Assembly (NCBI GenBank): GCA_036005845.1
Contig: DASYQD010000174.1
Location: 1 to 64,000 of the forward strand
Length of the DNA stretch: 64,000 nucleotides
Source: DASYQD01 sp036005845
Lineage (GTDB): Bacteria > Acidobacteriota > Thermoanaerobaculia > Multivoradales > JAIOJS01
Direction: 5' to 3'
Part shown: piece after piece, positions 1 through 10,287 of the stretch
How positions within the stretch are numbered: position 1 is the stretch's first letter
How the letters are laid out: every line of letters starts with the position of its first letter
The notes under the pieces: model-generated
What the model saw: the letters and a program-made list of their open reading frames with translations, nothing else
The model's database searches: none
Told to the model about the DNA's origin: nothing
Position numbers and translations under genes: made by a program

Positions 1-3000
1 GGTCGCCGCCACGTGCAGCTCGACGCGCGAGCCGCCGGGCGCCGAGGCGTCGACGAGCCGCCGCTGCGAGGTGATCGGGAACCTGCCCAGCGCGCTGCCG
101 TCGGCTGCCGCCAGCAGAAGGCGGTCGCCCGCCAGCTCGCCGCGCACGCGCGGCACGTCGAGCACGACGACGCCGGCGGCCGCGTCGATCGTCCAGACGT
201 TGCCGTCGCCGAGCGCCGGCAGCGGCGTCAGCGCCGCGCGCGCCGGGTCGATCGGGTTGGCGAGCAGCAGCCGGCCCGCCGCCGCCGTGCCCGTCGCCGG
301 GTCGACGACCTCGAGGTAAGTGGTGCCGGCGCCGCCGCGGCGGTCGGCGCGGCTCGGCACCGGACCGTCGTCGATGCCGCCGCTGCTGTCGAGCTGCGCC
401 GCGGTGTCGAAGGCGGTGCTCAGCGTCTGGTACGAGATGGCGATGCGCCCACCGCCGCCGCCGCCGGTGAAGCTGAAGTTGGTGCCGGCGCCGCCGCGCG
501 CCTCGATGCGGCCGCTGCCCTCGAGCCGCGCCGCGGTGATGCGGATGGCGCCGCCGGCGCCGCCGCCGCTGGTGCCGCCGGTGCCGTTGCCGCCGTCGGC
601 GACGACCTCGCCGTCGACGCGCACGCGCGCCGCCGGAGCGAGCAGGCGGATGACGCCGCCGCCCGCGCCGCCGGCGCTCGCGTCGACGCTGGCGCCGCCG
701 CCGCCGGGCAGGTGCGGATCGCGCAGACTGTCGAATACCGAGCCCGGCTGGGCGAGATCGCTGCGGTTCCAGCCGCCGGGCGAGCCGAACCATCCGGCGC
801 CGCCGTGCGAGCCGCCGGCGCGCGGCGCCGCTCCGGTCTCGCCGGGCAGCACCATCGAGCGCGTCGAGGTGCTGCCGAGAAGGCCCTTCTTCGTCATGTC
901 GACGCGGCTCAACACGCCGACACCCACCTCGTGCTCGACGGCCAACTCGAGCGGTTGGTAGAGGATCGCCGAGTCGTAGGTGGTGATCTCCGGCGCGGTG
1001 AGCACCGCCGGCCGCGGCTGCAGCGAGCCGCTCTCGGTGGAGGCTCCGGTGTAGAGGAAGAGCGCCGGCAGCGAGCGCACGGTGCCGTCGGTGCGCGGGA
1101 TGACGCTCAGCGTCGTGTTGTCGAGCAGGAAGACCGGACCGTCGGCGTTCCAGCCGTCGCGCAGCATCGGATCGGTGGTGCCGACCGAAGTGATCGCCGC
1201 CTCGTAGACCTGCCGCGGCGCCACCGCGGTCATCGTCACCCGCGAGATCGTCACCGTCCCCGCCGAGTCGACGAGGCGCGCCTCGAATGGCACGTCGGCG
1301 CCTTCGGGGATGAGGTTCGGGATCCGCCAGAGCGCCTGGTAGGTGGCGCCGGCGATGTCCTCGGTGCCCGGCACCTTCTGCGCCGCCGTCCAGGTGGACG
1401 CCAGCTCGAGATCGCCCGCCGCGTTGCGCACCAGGCCGCGCACCTCGACGCTCACCAGGTGGCCGGGGATCGGGTTGCCGTCGACGTCGAGGTTGGTGTC
1501 GCGCGCGTAGAGCCGCAGCAGCATCGCCGCGCCCTGCGCCGACATCACCGACACGTAATTGGCCGGCCAGAGCGACCCCTGCCACGGCGCCTTCCAGCGC
1601 CCCTGCGGGGCCGCCGGGTCGCGCTCGGGCCCGATCTGGAGCTCGATCGTGCGGTCGATGCCGTTGCCGCCCCAGTCGGCGAGCGCGACCTTGGCGTGGA
1701 TGGGGATGAAGCTCGTCATCCCTGCCGGCACCACCAGCGTGCCGGTGCGGTAGAGGTCCTTGGTGCCGGTGACGAGCGTGGCGGTGAGCGGGCCCGGGAA
1801 GAGATCGGTACGGTCGAGCTGCATCGTCACCGTCTGGATCGCCGTCTCGCCGTCGTGGGCGCGCAGCTCGAGGTAGAACTCCTCGCCGATGAAGAGGTGC
1901 GTCACCGGCGCGCCGGCGAGGCGCACCGAGAAGTCGTCGATCACCGGCGGCGTCGCGTCGTCGACGACGGCGAAGTGCTCGCTCTCGCGCACACCGGCGG
2001 CTCCGTTGGGGTCGAGCACGCGCGCCCGCACGTAGAGGCGCGTCCCTTCCGCCATGTCGAGCGGCAGGTCGAAGGTGGCGGTCTGCGACGCCGCGTCGCC
2101 CCAGCCGTTCGCCGGCTTCGTCACCAGCCGCGCCGGCGAGGTGGCGAACGGCGCCGCGGCACCCTCTTGCCAGAGCTCGATGAAGAGCGTCAGCTGCGAG
2201 CCGTCGAGATCGAAGAAGCCCGACACCGTGGCGGTGAGCTTCGAGCCCGCGTACGGCGTGCCGGGCACCGGCGCGCTCGCCGCCACCTGCACCGCCTCGA
2301 CGCTGGGATCGGTGTTGGGCAGCACCACCATCGCCACCTGCACCACGTTGCTGGCGTTGGTGCTGGTGTCGACGGCGCGCACCCAGATCGGGAACGGCCG
2401 CGGGTCGACGTTGTTGCCGGCGTAAGCGGCGATGAACGAGTAAACGTACGGGTAAGCCGTCGACGAGTAGGCCGGCGACACCGGGTGCTGCGGATCGGTG
2501 GGATCGGTGAAGTAGTACTCGACGCGGTCGACGTCGCCGCCGGGAGCCTGCGGTGTTACGTCGTCGAGCGCCGACAGCGCCGGCGTCAGCACGTAGCGGT
2601 TGCCCTGCAGGAGCTGGCCGTTGGTGCTGCCGGCCGGGAAGGGCACGGCGTCGACGTGCGGCGCCTGGGCGTCGTAGATGCGGAAGGTGCGCTCGTACGG
2701 CGGCATGACGTTGCCGTAGGCGTCCTGCAGCCCGGTGAGCACGATCTTCCGCCGCAGCGTGTCGCCCTGCAGGTTGACGCCCTCGACCGGCTGCACCGCG
2801 AGCGAGAAGTTGCTGCGCGTGAGGTAGGTGACGACCGGCAGCCGCTGCCATTCGGTGGCGGAGCCGACGCTGCGCTGGAAGTAGAGCTCCACCGCGTCGC
2901 CGACGAAGTCGCCGTCGAGTTGCTCGTCGGTGGCGTGCACGGCTTCGCTGAAGTCGAAGCGGATGGTGACGCGCGGGTCCACCGGCCGCCCGAGGTCGGG

Positions 3001-6000
3001 CTCGCTGCGGATCACCGACGGGCCGACGCCGTCGGCGGTCTTGAAGGTCGAGCCGACGCTGCCGGAGGTGGTGAGCGGCCGGCCCATGCGGTCGCGCACG
3101 CCGCCGGGGCCGCCGGCGACGTTGACGCTGTAGACGGTGAAGTTGTCGTACTGCGTGCTGGGCGTGAAGCGCACGACCTGGTGACGGTCGGCGTCGAGCG
3201 TCGAGGTCCAAGTGCCCTGCGCCCAGGCGCCGCTGGCGGAGCGCAGCGAAAAGTAGGCGAACGGGTTGCCGCTGTTGATCGGCAGCACGCCGGCGAGGAG
3301 CTGCTCGGAGAAGACGAGCTCGACGACGGCGGTGCGCGAGACGCCCTCGATGCCGGGCGGCGGCGCGATCGACAGCAGCCGCGGCGGCGAGGCGTCGAGG
3401 ATCATCGGCGCCACCAGGTTGTCGTTGCCGTCGGGGCCGACGAGCACGCCGCCGCCGGTGGCGAGCTGGTCGCCATTGTTGTTGCGCGCCGAGATCGAGA
3501 AGCCGCCGGTCGCCAGCGCGGTGAAGTGGTAGGCGCCCGCCTCGTCGGTGAGCACCACCTGGCTGCGGTTGCGCGAGTCGCGGATCTCGACGATGGTCGC
3601 CGGCGCCCCTACCAGGATCGTCGGATCGCCGTTCCAGCGGTCGTCGGGCACCGGCTGGTAGACGACGCCGTGCGCTCGCACCGCCGGCGCCAGCGCGACG
3701 GTAATCTCCACGATGTCGTCGTCATAGGTCAGCGTGCCGGTGGCGTAGCCGCCGGTGCCGCTCACCAGCGAGCTGACGCTCGCCGAAATGGCGCCGGCCG
3801 GCACGGCGGTGAAGACGACGCTGCCGTCGGGTCCGCTCACCGAGGGGAACGGTCCGATCGGCGTGTTGAGCGTGACGTTGGCGCCCGCCACCGGCGCGCC
3901 GGCGGGGTCGCGCACCCAGACGCGCACGACGCCCTTCGGCGAGAGCACGAGCTGATACGGGTCGGCGTTGGTGCCGCTGCCCGGCACGGGAGCCGGCGAG
4001 GTGAAGTTGGCGAACGAGGCGCTCGCCGTGCGGCGCTCGCCGGTGAGCTCCTCGGCGCTGATGCCGGCAGAGCGGCTCCTCAACACGCTGGGGAAGAAGA
4101 AGCGGTCGCTGCCCGCGGCGGGCGCGAGCTGCGCGTAGTCGTAGCCGGGCTGCGTCAGCCGCAGGCTGAAGAGCCCGCTGCCGAGGTTGACCGGCGAGGT
4201 GCCGGCGCGCAGCTTCTCGAAGAGCCGGAAGTAGGCGTCGCTCACCGGCTCGAGGACCATGTCGATGACGGCGATCGGCGAGGTGGCGGTGATCGCCGCC
4301 GTCGCGCCGGCGCGCCGCGGCGAGGTGGGCAGCGCCGCCTCGAGCGTGAAGCTGCCTTCGGGGATGCCGAGGAACTCGAAGGTACCCAGCGCCGCGGGCG
4401 CGCTGCTGGTGGTGGCGAGCGCGGTGACGCGGCCGCCGGCGGTCTCGCCCTGCAGCCGCACGGTGCCGCCGCCCAGCGGCCGCGTCTTCGCCGCGTCGTC
4501 CCACAGCGTGCCGCGCACCTCGCCGCGCTGGTCGAGGTAGATGGTGCGGTTGATCTGCTGCCCGGCGGAGGTGAGTGCCACCGCCGACAGCCGGCCGCTC
4601 TGCCCGTTGGGCGCGTAGAAGGCGTAGACCGAGTAGGTGCCCAGCGGCAGCGCGTCGAAGAAGGCGACGCCCTCGCCGTCGGTGACGGTCGCCTCGTTGT
4701 TGGAGAGGCGCACCTGCGCATCGGTCACCGCGCCGCCGGTCACCGGGTTGCGCACCGTGATCTGCAGCGCGCCGACGTTGGTGACCATCTCGATGCGCGG
4801 CATCTGCAGCACCTGCCAGTCGACGGTGAGCTCGCCGCGCACCATCCCCTGGCGGCTCACCTGCCCGCTGTCGCGCGCCACCACGGTGACGCCGCCGGCG
4901 TAGACGTGCGACACCGAGTAGTTGCCGTTGGCGTCGGTAACGAACCACTGCCCTTCGTCGGGCAGGCGGCGGAAGGGGAAGCTGTCCTCCTGCAGGTAGT
5001 AGTAGGCGTGGGCCAGCGGCCGTTCGACGCCGTTGAAGATGTCGACCACCCTGCCGGTCACCGTGCCCTGCGCCTTCATCTGCACGACGACGTCGAGCGT
5101 CTGGCCGGCTGTGCCGACGTAGCCGAGGGTGCGGCCGACGCGCTCGACGTTGCCGGCGACGCCGCGGGCGGTGACCAGCACGCGGCCCTTGGGCACCAGG
5201 TCGTAGCGGAAGCGGCCGTCGGCGTCGGTGCGCTGCTTCTGGCCGAGCAGGCCGTTGGCCTCGAGCTCCACCTCGACGTCGGGCACCGGCGTGCGGCCGT
5301 CGACGCCGACCACCTGGCCGGTCACCGTCGCGGCGTCCTCGAAGATCACCTCGTGGTTGACGATCTGGCCGGCGTACTCGACGGCGCCGGTGATCGTCTT
5401 GATGCCGTGGAAGGGGTTGTAGGCGACCAGCTCGTACGCGCCCACCGGCAGCACCAGCTGCAGCCGGCCGTTCTGGTCGGTCGAGGTCTCGACGTAGGCG
5501 CCCTTCAACCGCACCCGGTACTCGGTGGCGCTGTAGTAGGTGGGCTTGTAGTAGACCGGCGTCAGCACGCCGGTCGAGGTGACGGTGCGGGTCAGCAGGG
5601 TGACGACGCCAGCGCCCGCCATGCGCACGCTGACGAACGGCCGGTGGCCGCCGTAGACGACGCTCGTCGACGCCTCGCCGAAGTAACCGACGCGCCCGGG
5701 CTGCAGGCCGTCGCCGACGTGGGCGACGATGGACTTGCCGCCCAGCGGCACGTTGTTGAACGAGAAGCTGCCGTCGGGCCCGGAGGTCACCGGCGGATAG
5801 GGGAAGAGGATCACCTCGGCGCCGGCGTAGGGGCGGCCGAGCGGATCGAGGACGACGCCGTCGATGCCGCCGCTCATCTGTTGCAGCACGATCGACTGCG
5901 CGTCGACGACGTCGGGCGAGACGTCGAGGATCGGCGGCAGCAGGACGGTGCCCTGCAGCCGGCGCGCGAAATCGATCGCCTTGACGCTGTAGCGCTCGTT

Positions 6001-9000
6001 GGTGCCCTGCACCGGCACGCCCTCGATGCGGTAGCGGCCGAAGGCGTCGGTGTAGGCGAACATCCCGGGCCCTTCGATGAAGGCCACCGCGCCCTGCACC
6101 GGCACGTTGCTGTTGGTGATGGGATCGAAGAAGAGGACGGTGCCGGTGACGGTGCGGCTGGCGCCCTGGGGCAGGCGCAGCGTCACTTCCTTCACCTCGC
6201 CCGCCGCCAGCGTCAGGTCGGTGAACACCGAGACGCGCGAGATCGCCCAGTTGGAGGCCTGCAGCGACACCTGCCCCTCGGGCACGTCGTCGAAGCGGAA
6301 GCGGCCGAGCGAGTCGGTCTCCTGCTCGGCCAGCGCCGCGCCGTGCGAGTAGACGGCGACGCGCGAGCCGGGGATGGGCTCGCCGTCGGTGGCGCCGACG
6401 ACGACGCCGGCGACGGTGCCCTTGCCGACGACGAAACGAGGCACCTCGACGACGGCGTCGACGACGGCGCCGGGCCGGTCGACGCCGACGGTGGCGTAAC
6501 CGACGTGCCCGTCGTGGTCGCGAACGACGAGCGTGATCGGCCCCACCGGCACGCCGGCGATGCTGAAGGTGCCGTCGGCGGCGAGGTCGACTCGCCGCTG
6601 CTCGTTGAACAGCGTGCTCGCGGCGGTGACGTTGCCCTGGCGCACCGGCTCGCGGGTGTCGCCGTAGATCGCCACGCCGCGCACGGTGCCGCGGCCGAGC
6701 AGCGCGATGTTGACGCGCATCACCCGGTTCTGCAGCCGGATGGTGGCCGAGACCTCCTGCTTCTCCTCCGGCTGCAGCAACGGGTCGGCGCCGGCGGGGA
6801 TGATGGCGCGCAGCGTGAAATGCGGCAGCACCTGGCGGTCCCAGTGCGGGTTCTCGACGAAGTCGAAGAAGAAGGTGCCGTCGGAGCCGGTCGTCACCTC
6901 GCCGAGGTAGTCGAGCTTGGTGACGGTGTCCTGCAGCGTCTCCCAGAGCAGCGAGCGGATGAGCTGCACCTTGGCGCCGGCGACCGGCTCGCCGGTGCCG
7001 CGCACCACCTTGCCGGTGACCAGGCCGCCGAAGTGCAGCGGCGAGGTCTCGATCGTCGGCAGCGGGACATCGGCCGAGAGCGACTCGCCCCAGGCGTCGA
7101 GCAGGCCGCCGCGGTCGAGCAGGTGCTCGTTGCTGAGCAGCGGCTGACCGTTGGCGGGATTGGCCAGCGCCGAGAGCGGCGTCGCGTAGCGCACGGCGAC
7201 GACGCGGGGCTCGTCCTGCACCCAGGCGCCGGTGCCGAGCTTGTCGGAGACGCCGGAGGCCACCAGGCCCGCCGTGTCGAGGCCGCTGAAGCTCGAGCGG
7301 ATGCGGTAGTTGCCGGCGTCCTCGGCGCCGTCCTTCTGCGGCGGCCGGTTGAAGAGGTAGAGCACGCCGTTGCCGTAGCGGTTCGGCCGGTCCATGTTGC
7401 CGAGGTCGTCCGGCCCGTGCTCGTTCATCCGGAAGTCCTGCACGGCGCCGATGAGGCGAAACGGCGGCCGCTGCACGGTCGTGCTGTAGACGGTGGTGGG
7501 CAGCGGCGCCCCGGCGCCGTCGGCGAGCGCCGGGCTGGCGATCGCGGCGCCGACGCGCAGCACCACCGCGCCGCCGCCGGGCACGCTGACGTCGATCACC
7601 TCGAGGCGCCGGTCGTCGCTGCCGTCGGCGTCGGGCACGATGGCGAGGAGCTGGCCGTGCAGCGCCGCGCCCGTCGGGTTGCGCACCGCGACTTGGAGCT
7701 GCTCGTCGAGGGTGACGTGGCCGACGAGCGCCAGCGGCACCGTCACGCTCTCGCTGGCGTCGCGGAGCACCGGCACCAAGTCGGCGAACGGCAGCCCGCG
7801 CAGCGCGGCGGTCTCGCCGGCGTAGCCCTTGACGGTGCCGGCGAAGCCGTCGAAGGCGCCGCTCACCTCGAGCTGCAGCGCTTCGCTGCCGGCGGCCGGC
7901 ATCAGCATGGCCGCGACGTACGGACTCGTATAAGTAGTGGTCTCGGCGAACTGGTCGAAGAGCTCCTCGCCGTCGAGGTTGCGCCGGCCCTGCTCGCCTC
8001 GGAGCAGCTTCGCCAGCTCGGTGCCGACCGCCAGCCCCTTGCCGGTATTCCGGCGCAGCTCGTCGATCTCGAGCAGCGGCGCGCGGTTGCCGAGGTAGTC
8101 GAGCGCCAGCACCTCCAGCGACTCGAGCAGCGGCTCGTGGAGGTAGGTGCGCATGCCGGCCTCGGCGAAATCGATGGCGCGTCGCTCGACGTCGCTCTTG
8201 ATGACGTGCGGCAGACCGGCGGGGGTGAGCGCCGCCGGCGCCACCGCCAGGCTGTGCGCGAGGCCGAGGAAACGGGCGTGCGCGCGGAGGAGGTCGTCGG
8301 TCGCCACGAACGGCGTCTTCAGCCGCTCGCTGAAGCGCGGCAGGACGAGCGTCGCCGGCGACAGCGGGATGCCGAGCTCGCCGACGCCGGTGCGCAGGTG
8401 GATGGTGCCCTGCCCCGCCGTCGAGGTGGACTGGAACGTGGTCGCCACCACCCGCCCGTCGAGGTCGGCGACGAGCTTGTACTCCAGCGTCTCGCCCTGC
8501 CCCGGAGCGAGCGACTGGATGGTGCGCAGCAGGTCGTCGTTGGGATCGGCGCGGTGGGCGCCCGTCATGTGCTGCTCGTCGAGGTCGACGCTGACGAGGT
8601 TCTGCGTCGCGCGAGAGAGGTTGGTGACGGTGACGAAGAGCGAGTACGCCTCCCCCTCGCGCACCACGTCGGGGTGGCTGAAGGTGAGGTTGAAGCGCGC
8701 ATCCACCACCTCGACGGCGGCCTGGATGCGCGACAGCAGCGGGAAGGGCTCGCGGCCGGGGCGGACGAGGTCGCCGGTGACGTCGATCTGCAGCGTGTGG
8801 CTGCCGGCGACGAGGCCCTCCACGGTCCACGCGGCGGTGCCCTGCTCGCCCGGCGCGAGCGAACGGCCGCCGCCGGCGTCGAGCACCGGTACCGCGCTTC
8901 CCGGCGCCACCGCGGGATCCGTGGCCGCGACGCGCAGCGCGTTGTACGACGGCAGCCGCAGGAAGCCGGCGACGTTCTCGAGCCGCGCGTTGGAGCCGGC

Positions 9001-9897
9001 GGGCGCTCCGTTGGCGACCACCAGCTTCGCCTCGAAAAACTGGTTGAGGTACGAGACGTTGCCCGGCAGCACGATGGCGCCGAAGAGCGGCAGGTTGAGG
9101 GTCTCGTCCTCCTCTTCGCCGCGGCGCAGGCCGTCCTCCGGCTCGGCCTCCTCGAGCTTGAAGGGCACGATCTGCGGTGGCTGCCAGCGCGACACCGCGT
9201 GCGCGACGTCCTCGGGCAGGCCGTCGAGCTCCACGCGCGGCTTGTCGAGCGGCTGCACGGTGCCGTAGCCGGTGTAGATCATCGGCAGCTTGATCTCGAC
9301 GATCTCGCTGCCGAAGGCGAAGCCGACGGCGAAGTCGAAGGCCTGGAAGTTCTCCGCCGTGATGGTGATACCGCGCTGGCGCAGCTCCTCGAGCGACAGC
9401 GTGCGCACGGTGGCGGAGGCGAGCAGGATCTCGCGCACGTGGAGGATGGCGAGGCTCGGCTCGGCGCTCGCCATCACCTCGCCGTGCGCGGCATCGACGA
9501 GGCGGATGTTCTCGAGCCGGTAGTCGCCTTCCTGCTGGAAGCCGGGCAGCACGAAGCTGCCGCCCGGCACCGTCTCGAGCGCGATCGGCTGCGGCACCTC
9601 GGGACCGGCGAGCTCGGCGCGCACCAGCAGGCCGGCGACGCGCGGATCGCCGGGCAGCGTCGCGCCGCAGGGCTCGTCGACGCCGCCGAAGCAGGTGCGC
9701 ACGCGGGCGCGCTCGCCGACGTTGACGGTCTGGTCGGCGTCGGTGGTCAGCTCGTCGGCGTAGAGGGTGAGGCGGCTGCCCTGAATGCGCAGCGCGCCGC
9801 TGGCGATCGGGCTCGACTGCGCCCTGGACGGCGCCGCAACCGCGCACGGCAATGCCAGCGACGTTGCCAACGAGAAGACCATCCACCGGAATCGCAA
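1..9897 (-). CDS. Giant secreted multidomain protein with carboxypeptidase-regulatory-like and Ig-like repeats (C-terminus beyond window)
   Basis: The frame is open for 3299 codons and leaves the window at base 1. A TTG start at 9897 has a GGAGGGG ribosome site five bases upstream and gives MRFRW followed by a hydrophobic segment ending near AVAAPSRAQS, a convincing signal peptide. An internal ATG at 9882 is the alternative start. Residues about 330-500 look like CARDB/Ig-like modules. Residues about 960-2090 hold many tandem carboxypeptidase-regulatory-like modules, with recurring patterns such as GTVRGVAIYGDTREPV, GRYRIEGVP and DGRFRYDLVPKG. Residues about 2160-2400 resemble SbsA-type Ig-like domains (VELVFSEQLL, IRFDFSEAVHA). 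Residues about 3030-3150 are very glycine-rich. It is probably a cell-surface or exported adhesin-like or structural protein. Its substrate is unknown, and any C-terminal anchor lies outside the window. A sortase lies directly upstream on the same strand. Confidence 0.9.
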   Translation of the reverse strand, partial: MRFRWMVFSLATSLALPCAVAAPSRAQSSPIASGALRIQGSRLTLYADELTTDADQTVNVGERARVRTCFGGVDEPCGATLPGDPRVAGLLVRAELAGPEVPQPIALETVPGGSFVLPGFQQEGDYRLENIRLVDAAHGEVMASAEPSLAILHVREILLASATVRTLSLEELRQRGITITAENFQAFDFAVGFAFGSEIVEIKLPMIYTGYGTVQPLDKPRVELDGLPEDVAHAVSRWQPPQIVPFKLEEAEPEDGLRRGEEEDETLNLPLFGAIVLPGNVSYLNQFFEAKLVVANGAPAGSNARLENVAGFLRLPSYNALRVAATDPAVAPGSAVPVLDAGGGRSLAPGEQGTAAWTVEGLVAGSHTLQIDVTGDLVRPGREPFPLLSRIQAAVEVVDARFNLTFSHPDVVREGEAYSLFVTVTNLSRATQNLVSVDLDEQHMTGAHRADPNDDLLRTIQSLAPGQGETLEYKLVADLDGRVVATTFQSTSTAGQGTIHLRTGVGELGIPLSPATLVLPRFSERLKTPFVATDDLLRAHARFLGLAHSLAVAPAALTPAGLPHVIKSDVERRAIDFAEAGMRTYLHEPLLESLEVLALDYLGNRAPLLEIDELRRNTGKGLAVGTELAKLLRGEQGRRNLDGEELFDQFAETTTYTSPYVAAMLMPAAGSEALQLEVSGAFDGFAGTVKGYAGETAALRGLPFADLVPVLRDASESVTVPLALVGHVTLDEQLQVAVRNPTGAALHGQLLAIVPDADGSDDRRLEVIDVSVPGGGAVVLRVGAAIASPALADGAGAPLPTTVYSTTVQRPPFRLIGAVQDFRMNEHGPDDLGNMDRPNRYGNGVLYLFNRPPQKDGAEDAGNYRIRSSFSGLDTAGLVASGVSDKLGTGAWVQDEPRVVAVRYATPLSALANPANGQPLLSNEHLLDRGGLLDAWGESLSADVPLPTIETSPLHFGGLVTGKVVRGTGEPVAGAKVQLIRSLLWETLQDTVTKLDYLGEVTTGSDGTFFFDFVENPHWDRQVLPHFTLRAIIPAGADPLLQPEEKQEVSATIRLQNRVMRVNIALLGRGTVRGVAIYGDTREPVRQGNVTAASTLFNEQRRVDLAADGTFSIAGVPVGPITLVVRDHDGHVGYATVGVDRPGAVVDAVVEVPRFVVGKGTVAGVVVGATDGEPIPGSRVAVYSHGAALAEQETDSLGRFRFDDVPEGQVSLQASNWAISRVSVFTDLTLAAGEVKEVTLRLPQGASRTVTGTVLFFDPITNSNVPVQGAVAFIEGPGMFAYTDAFGRYRIEGVPVQGTNERYSVKAIDFARRLQGTVLLPPILDVSPDVVDAQSIVLQQMSGGIDGVVLDPLGRPYAGAEVILFPYPPVTSGPDGSFSFNNVPLGGKSIVAHVGDGLQPGRVGYFGEASTSVVYGGHRPFVSVRMAGAGVVTLLTRTVTSTGVLTPVYYKPTYYSATEYRVRLKGAYVETSTDQNGRLQLVLPVGAYELVAYNPFHGIKTITGAVEYAGQIVNHEVIFEDAATVTGQVVGVDGRTPVPDVEVELEANGLLGQKQRTDADGRFRYDLVPKGRVLVTARGVAGNVERVGRTLGYVGTAGQTLDVVVQMKAQGTVTGRVVDIFNGVERPLAHAYYYLQEDSFPFRRLPDEGQWFVTDANGNYSVSHVYAGGVTVVARDSGQVSRQGMVRGELTVDWQVLQMPRIEMVTNVGALQITVRNPVTGGAVTDAQVRLSNNEATVTDGEGVAFFDALPLGTYSVYAFYAPNGQSGRLSAVALTSAGQQINRTIYLDQRGEVRGTLWDDAAKTRPLGGGTVRLQGETAGGRVTALATTSSAPAALGTFEFLGIPEGSFTLEAALPTSPRRAGATAAITATSPIAVIDMVLEPVSDAYFRLFEKLRAGTSPVNLGSGLFSLRLTQPGYDYAQLAPAAGSDRFFFPSVLRSRSAGISAEELTGERRTASASFANFTSPAPVPGSGTNADPYQLVLSPKGVVRVWVRDPAGAPVAGANVTLNTPIGPFPSVSGPDGSVVFTAVPAGAISASVSSLVSGTGGYATGTLTYDDDIVEITVALAPAVRAHGVVYQPVPDDRWNGDPTILVGAPATIVEIRDSRNRSQVVLTDEAGAYHFTALATGGFSISARNNNGDQLATGGGVLVGPDGNDNLVAPMILDASPPRLLSIAPPPGIEGVSRTAVVELVFSEQLLAGVLPINSGNPFAYFSLRSASGAWAQGTWTSTLDADRHQVVRFTPSTQYDNFTVYSVNVAGGPGGVRDRMGRPLTTSGSVGSTFKTADGVGPSVIRSEPDLGRPVDPRVTIRFDFSEAVHATDEQLDGDFVGDAVELYFQRSVGSATEWQRLPVVTYLTRSNFSLAVQPVEGVNLQGDTLRRKIVLTGLQDAYGNVMPPYERTFRIYDAQAPHVDAVPFPAGSTNGQLLQGNRYVLTPALSALDDVTPQAPGGDVDRVEYYFTDPTDPQHPVSPAYSSTAYPYVYSFIAAYAGNNVDPRPFPIWVRAVDTSTNASNVVQVAMVVLPNTDPSVEAVQVAASAPVPGTPYAGSKLTATVSGFFDLDGSQLTLFIELWQEGAAAPFATSPARLVTKPANGWGDAASQTATFDLPLDMAEGTRLYVRARVLDPNGAAGVRESEHFAVVDDATPPVIDDFSVRLAGAPVTHLFIGEEFYLELRAHDGETAIQTVTMQLDRTDLFPGPLTATLVTGTKDLYRTGTLVVPAGMTSFIPIHAKVALADWGGNGIDRTIELQIGPERDPAAPQGRWKAPWQGSLWPANYVSVMSAQGAAMLLRLYARDTNLDVDGNPIPGHLVSVEVRGLVRNAAGDLELASTWTAAQKVPGTEDIAGATYQALWRIPNLIPEGADVPFEARLVDSAGTVTISRVTMTAVAPRQVYEAAITSVGTTDPMLRDGWNADGPVFLLDNTTLSVIPRTDGTVRSLPALFLYTGASTESGSLQPRPAVLTAPEITTYDSAILYQPLELAVEHEVGVGVLSRVDMTKKGLLGSTSTRSMVLPGETGAAPRAGGSHGGAGWFGSPGGWNRSDLAQPGSVFDSLRDPHLPGGGGASVDASAGGAGGGVIRLLAPAARVRVDGEVVADGGNGTGGTSGGGAGGAIRITAARLEGSGRIEARGGAGTNFSFTGGGGGGRIAISYQTLSTAFDTAAQLDSSGGIDDGPVPSRADRRGGAGTTYLEVVDPATGTAAAGRLLLANPIDPARAALTPLPALGDGNVWTIDAAAGVVVLDVPRVRGELAGDRLLLAAADGSALGRFPITSQRRLVDASAPGGSRVELHVAAT

Positions 9898-10052
9898 GCG
9901 TTCCCCTCCCGCGCAGAGTGGACGGCTTCACGCGCGCGTCGAGCGCGCAAGAAGCGACACCGCCACCGACAGGAAACTGATGAGCTGGGGAATCTGATCC
10001 GGAGGATCGTCCCTTTCCCCGTCATCTCCCGGGCGGAGGACCCGGGCCGTGA

Positions 10053-10085
10053 CCCGACCGGAGAAAAAGCGGAAATCCGGTCGGG
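10053..10085 (-). other. Perfect hairpin in the giant gene's leader
   Basis: CCCGACCGGA (10053-10062) and TCCGGTCGGG (10076-10085) are exact reverse complements separated by 13 bases. On the minus strand the hairpin starts about 20 bases after the putative -10 and lies well before the ribosome site. No T tract follows on either strand, so it is more likely an mRNA-leader structure than an intrinsic terminator. Confidence 0.5.
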
Positions 10086-10104
10086 GCTAAATGAGTGCGC
10101 GGAC

Positions 10105-10132
10105 CGTATCGAACACTCGCGCGAGTTGTCAA
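10105..10132 (-). promoter_or_regulatory. Putative promoter with palindromic operator in the spacer
   Basis: On the minus strand TTGACA (10132-10127) is followed after 16 bases by GATACG, a weak -10 element. The spacer carries the perfect 12-base palindrome ACTCGCGCGAGT (10115-10126). A repressor binding there would block the promoter. The promoter points at the giant secreted protein and would leave a leader of about 200 nt. The -35 is perfect but the -10 is poor, so the assignment is tentative. Confidence 0.4.
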
Positions 10133-10287
10133 TAGCTCCGTCGCCAGCGGCGAAAAGCGATCAGAAAACCATTGTGGAACCGCTTACATCCAACTGTTAG
10201 GCCTGCACGGAGCCGTCGGCACGCTATGGCGGGGCAAGCAACTCGCTTCCCGTAACGCGCCTTCCCGGAGGCGCGGGAGCGCGCCGG

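Larger units (their letters stand above)
9898..10287. other. 390-bp intergenic region upstream of the giant gene
   Basis: No credible gene lies here. On the minus strand, in order toward the giant gene, it holds a sigma-70-like promoter whose spacer contains a palindrome (10105-10132), a perfect 10-bp hairpin (10053-10085), a GC-rich CCCGGG-containing stretch, and the ribosome site for the TTG start. The long gap and strong hairpin suggest a structured leader of about 200 bases. Confidence 0.6.

Noticed and set aside
3722..9931. Minus-strand open frame of about 2069 codons starting at a GTG
   Set aside because: It is a different frame from the giant gene and its translation is Arg-rich low-complexity sequence without domains.
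13..10200. Plus-strand open frame of about 3395 codons
   Set aside because: It is the exact-register antisense of the giant gene. Its translation is Arg/His/Ala-rich with no domain pattern, while the minus strand gives a signal peptide and coherent repeats.
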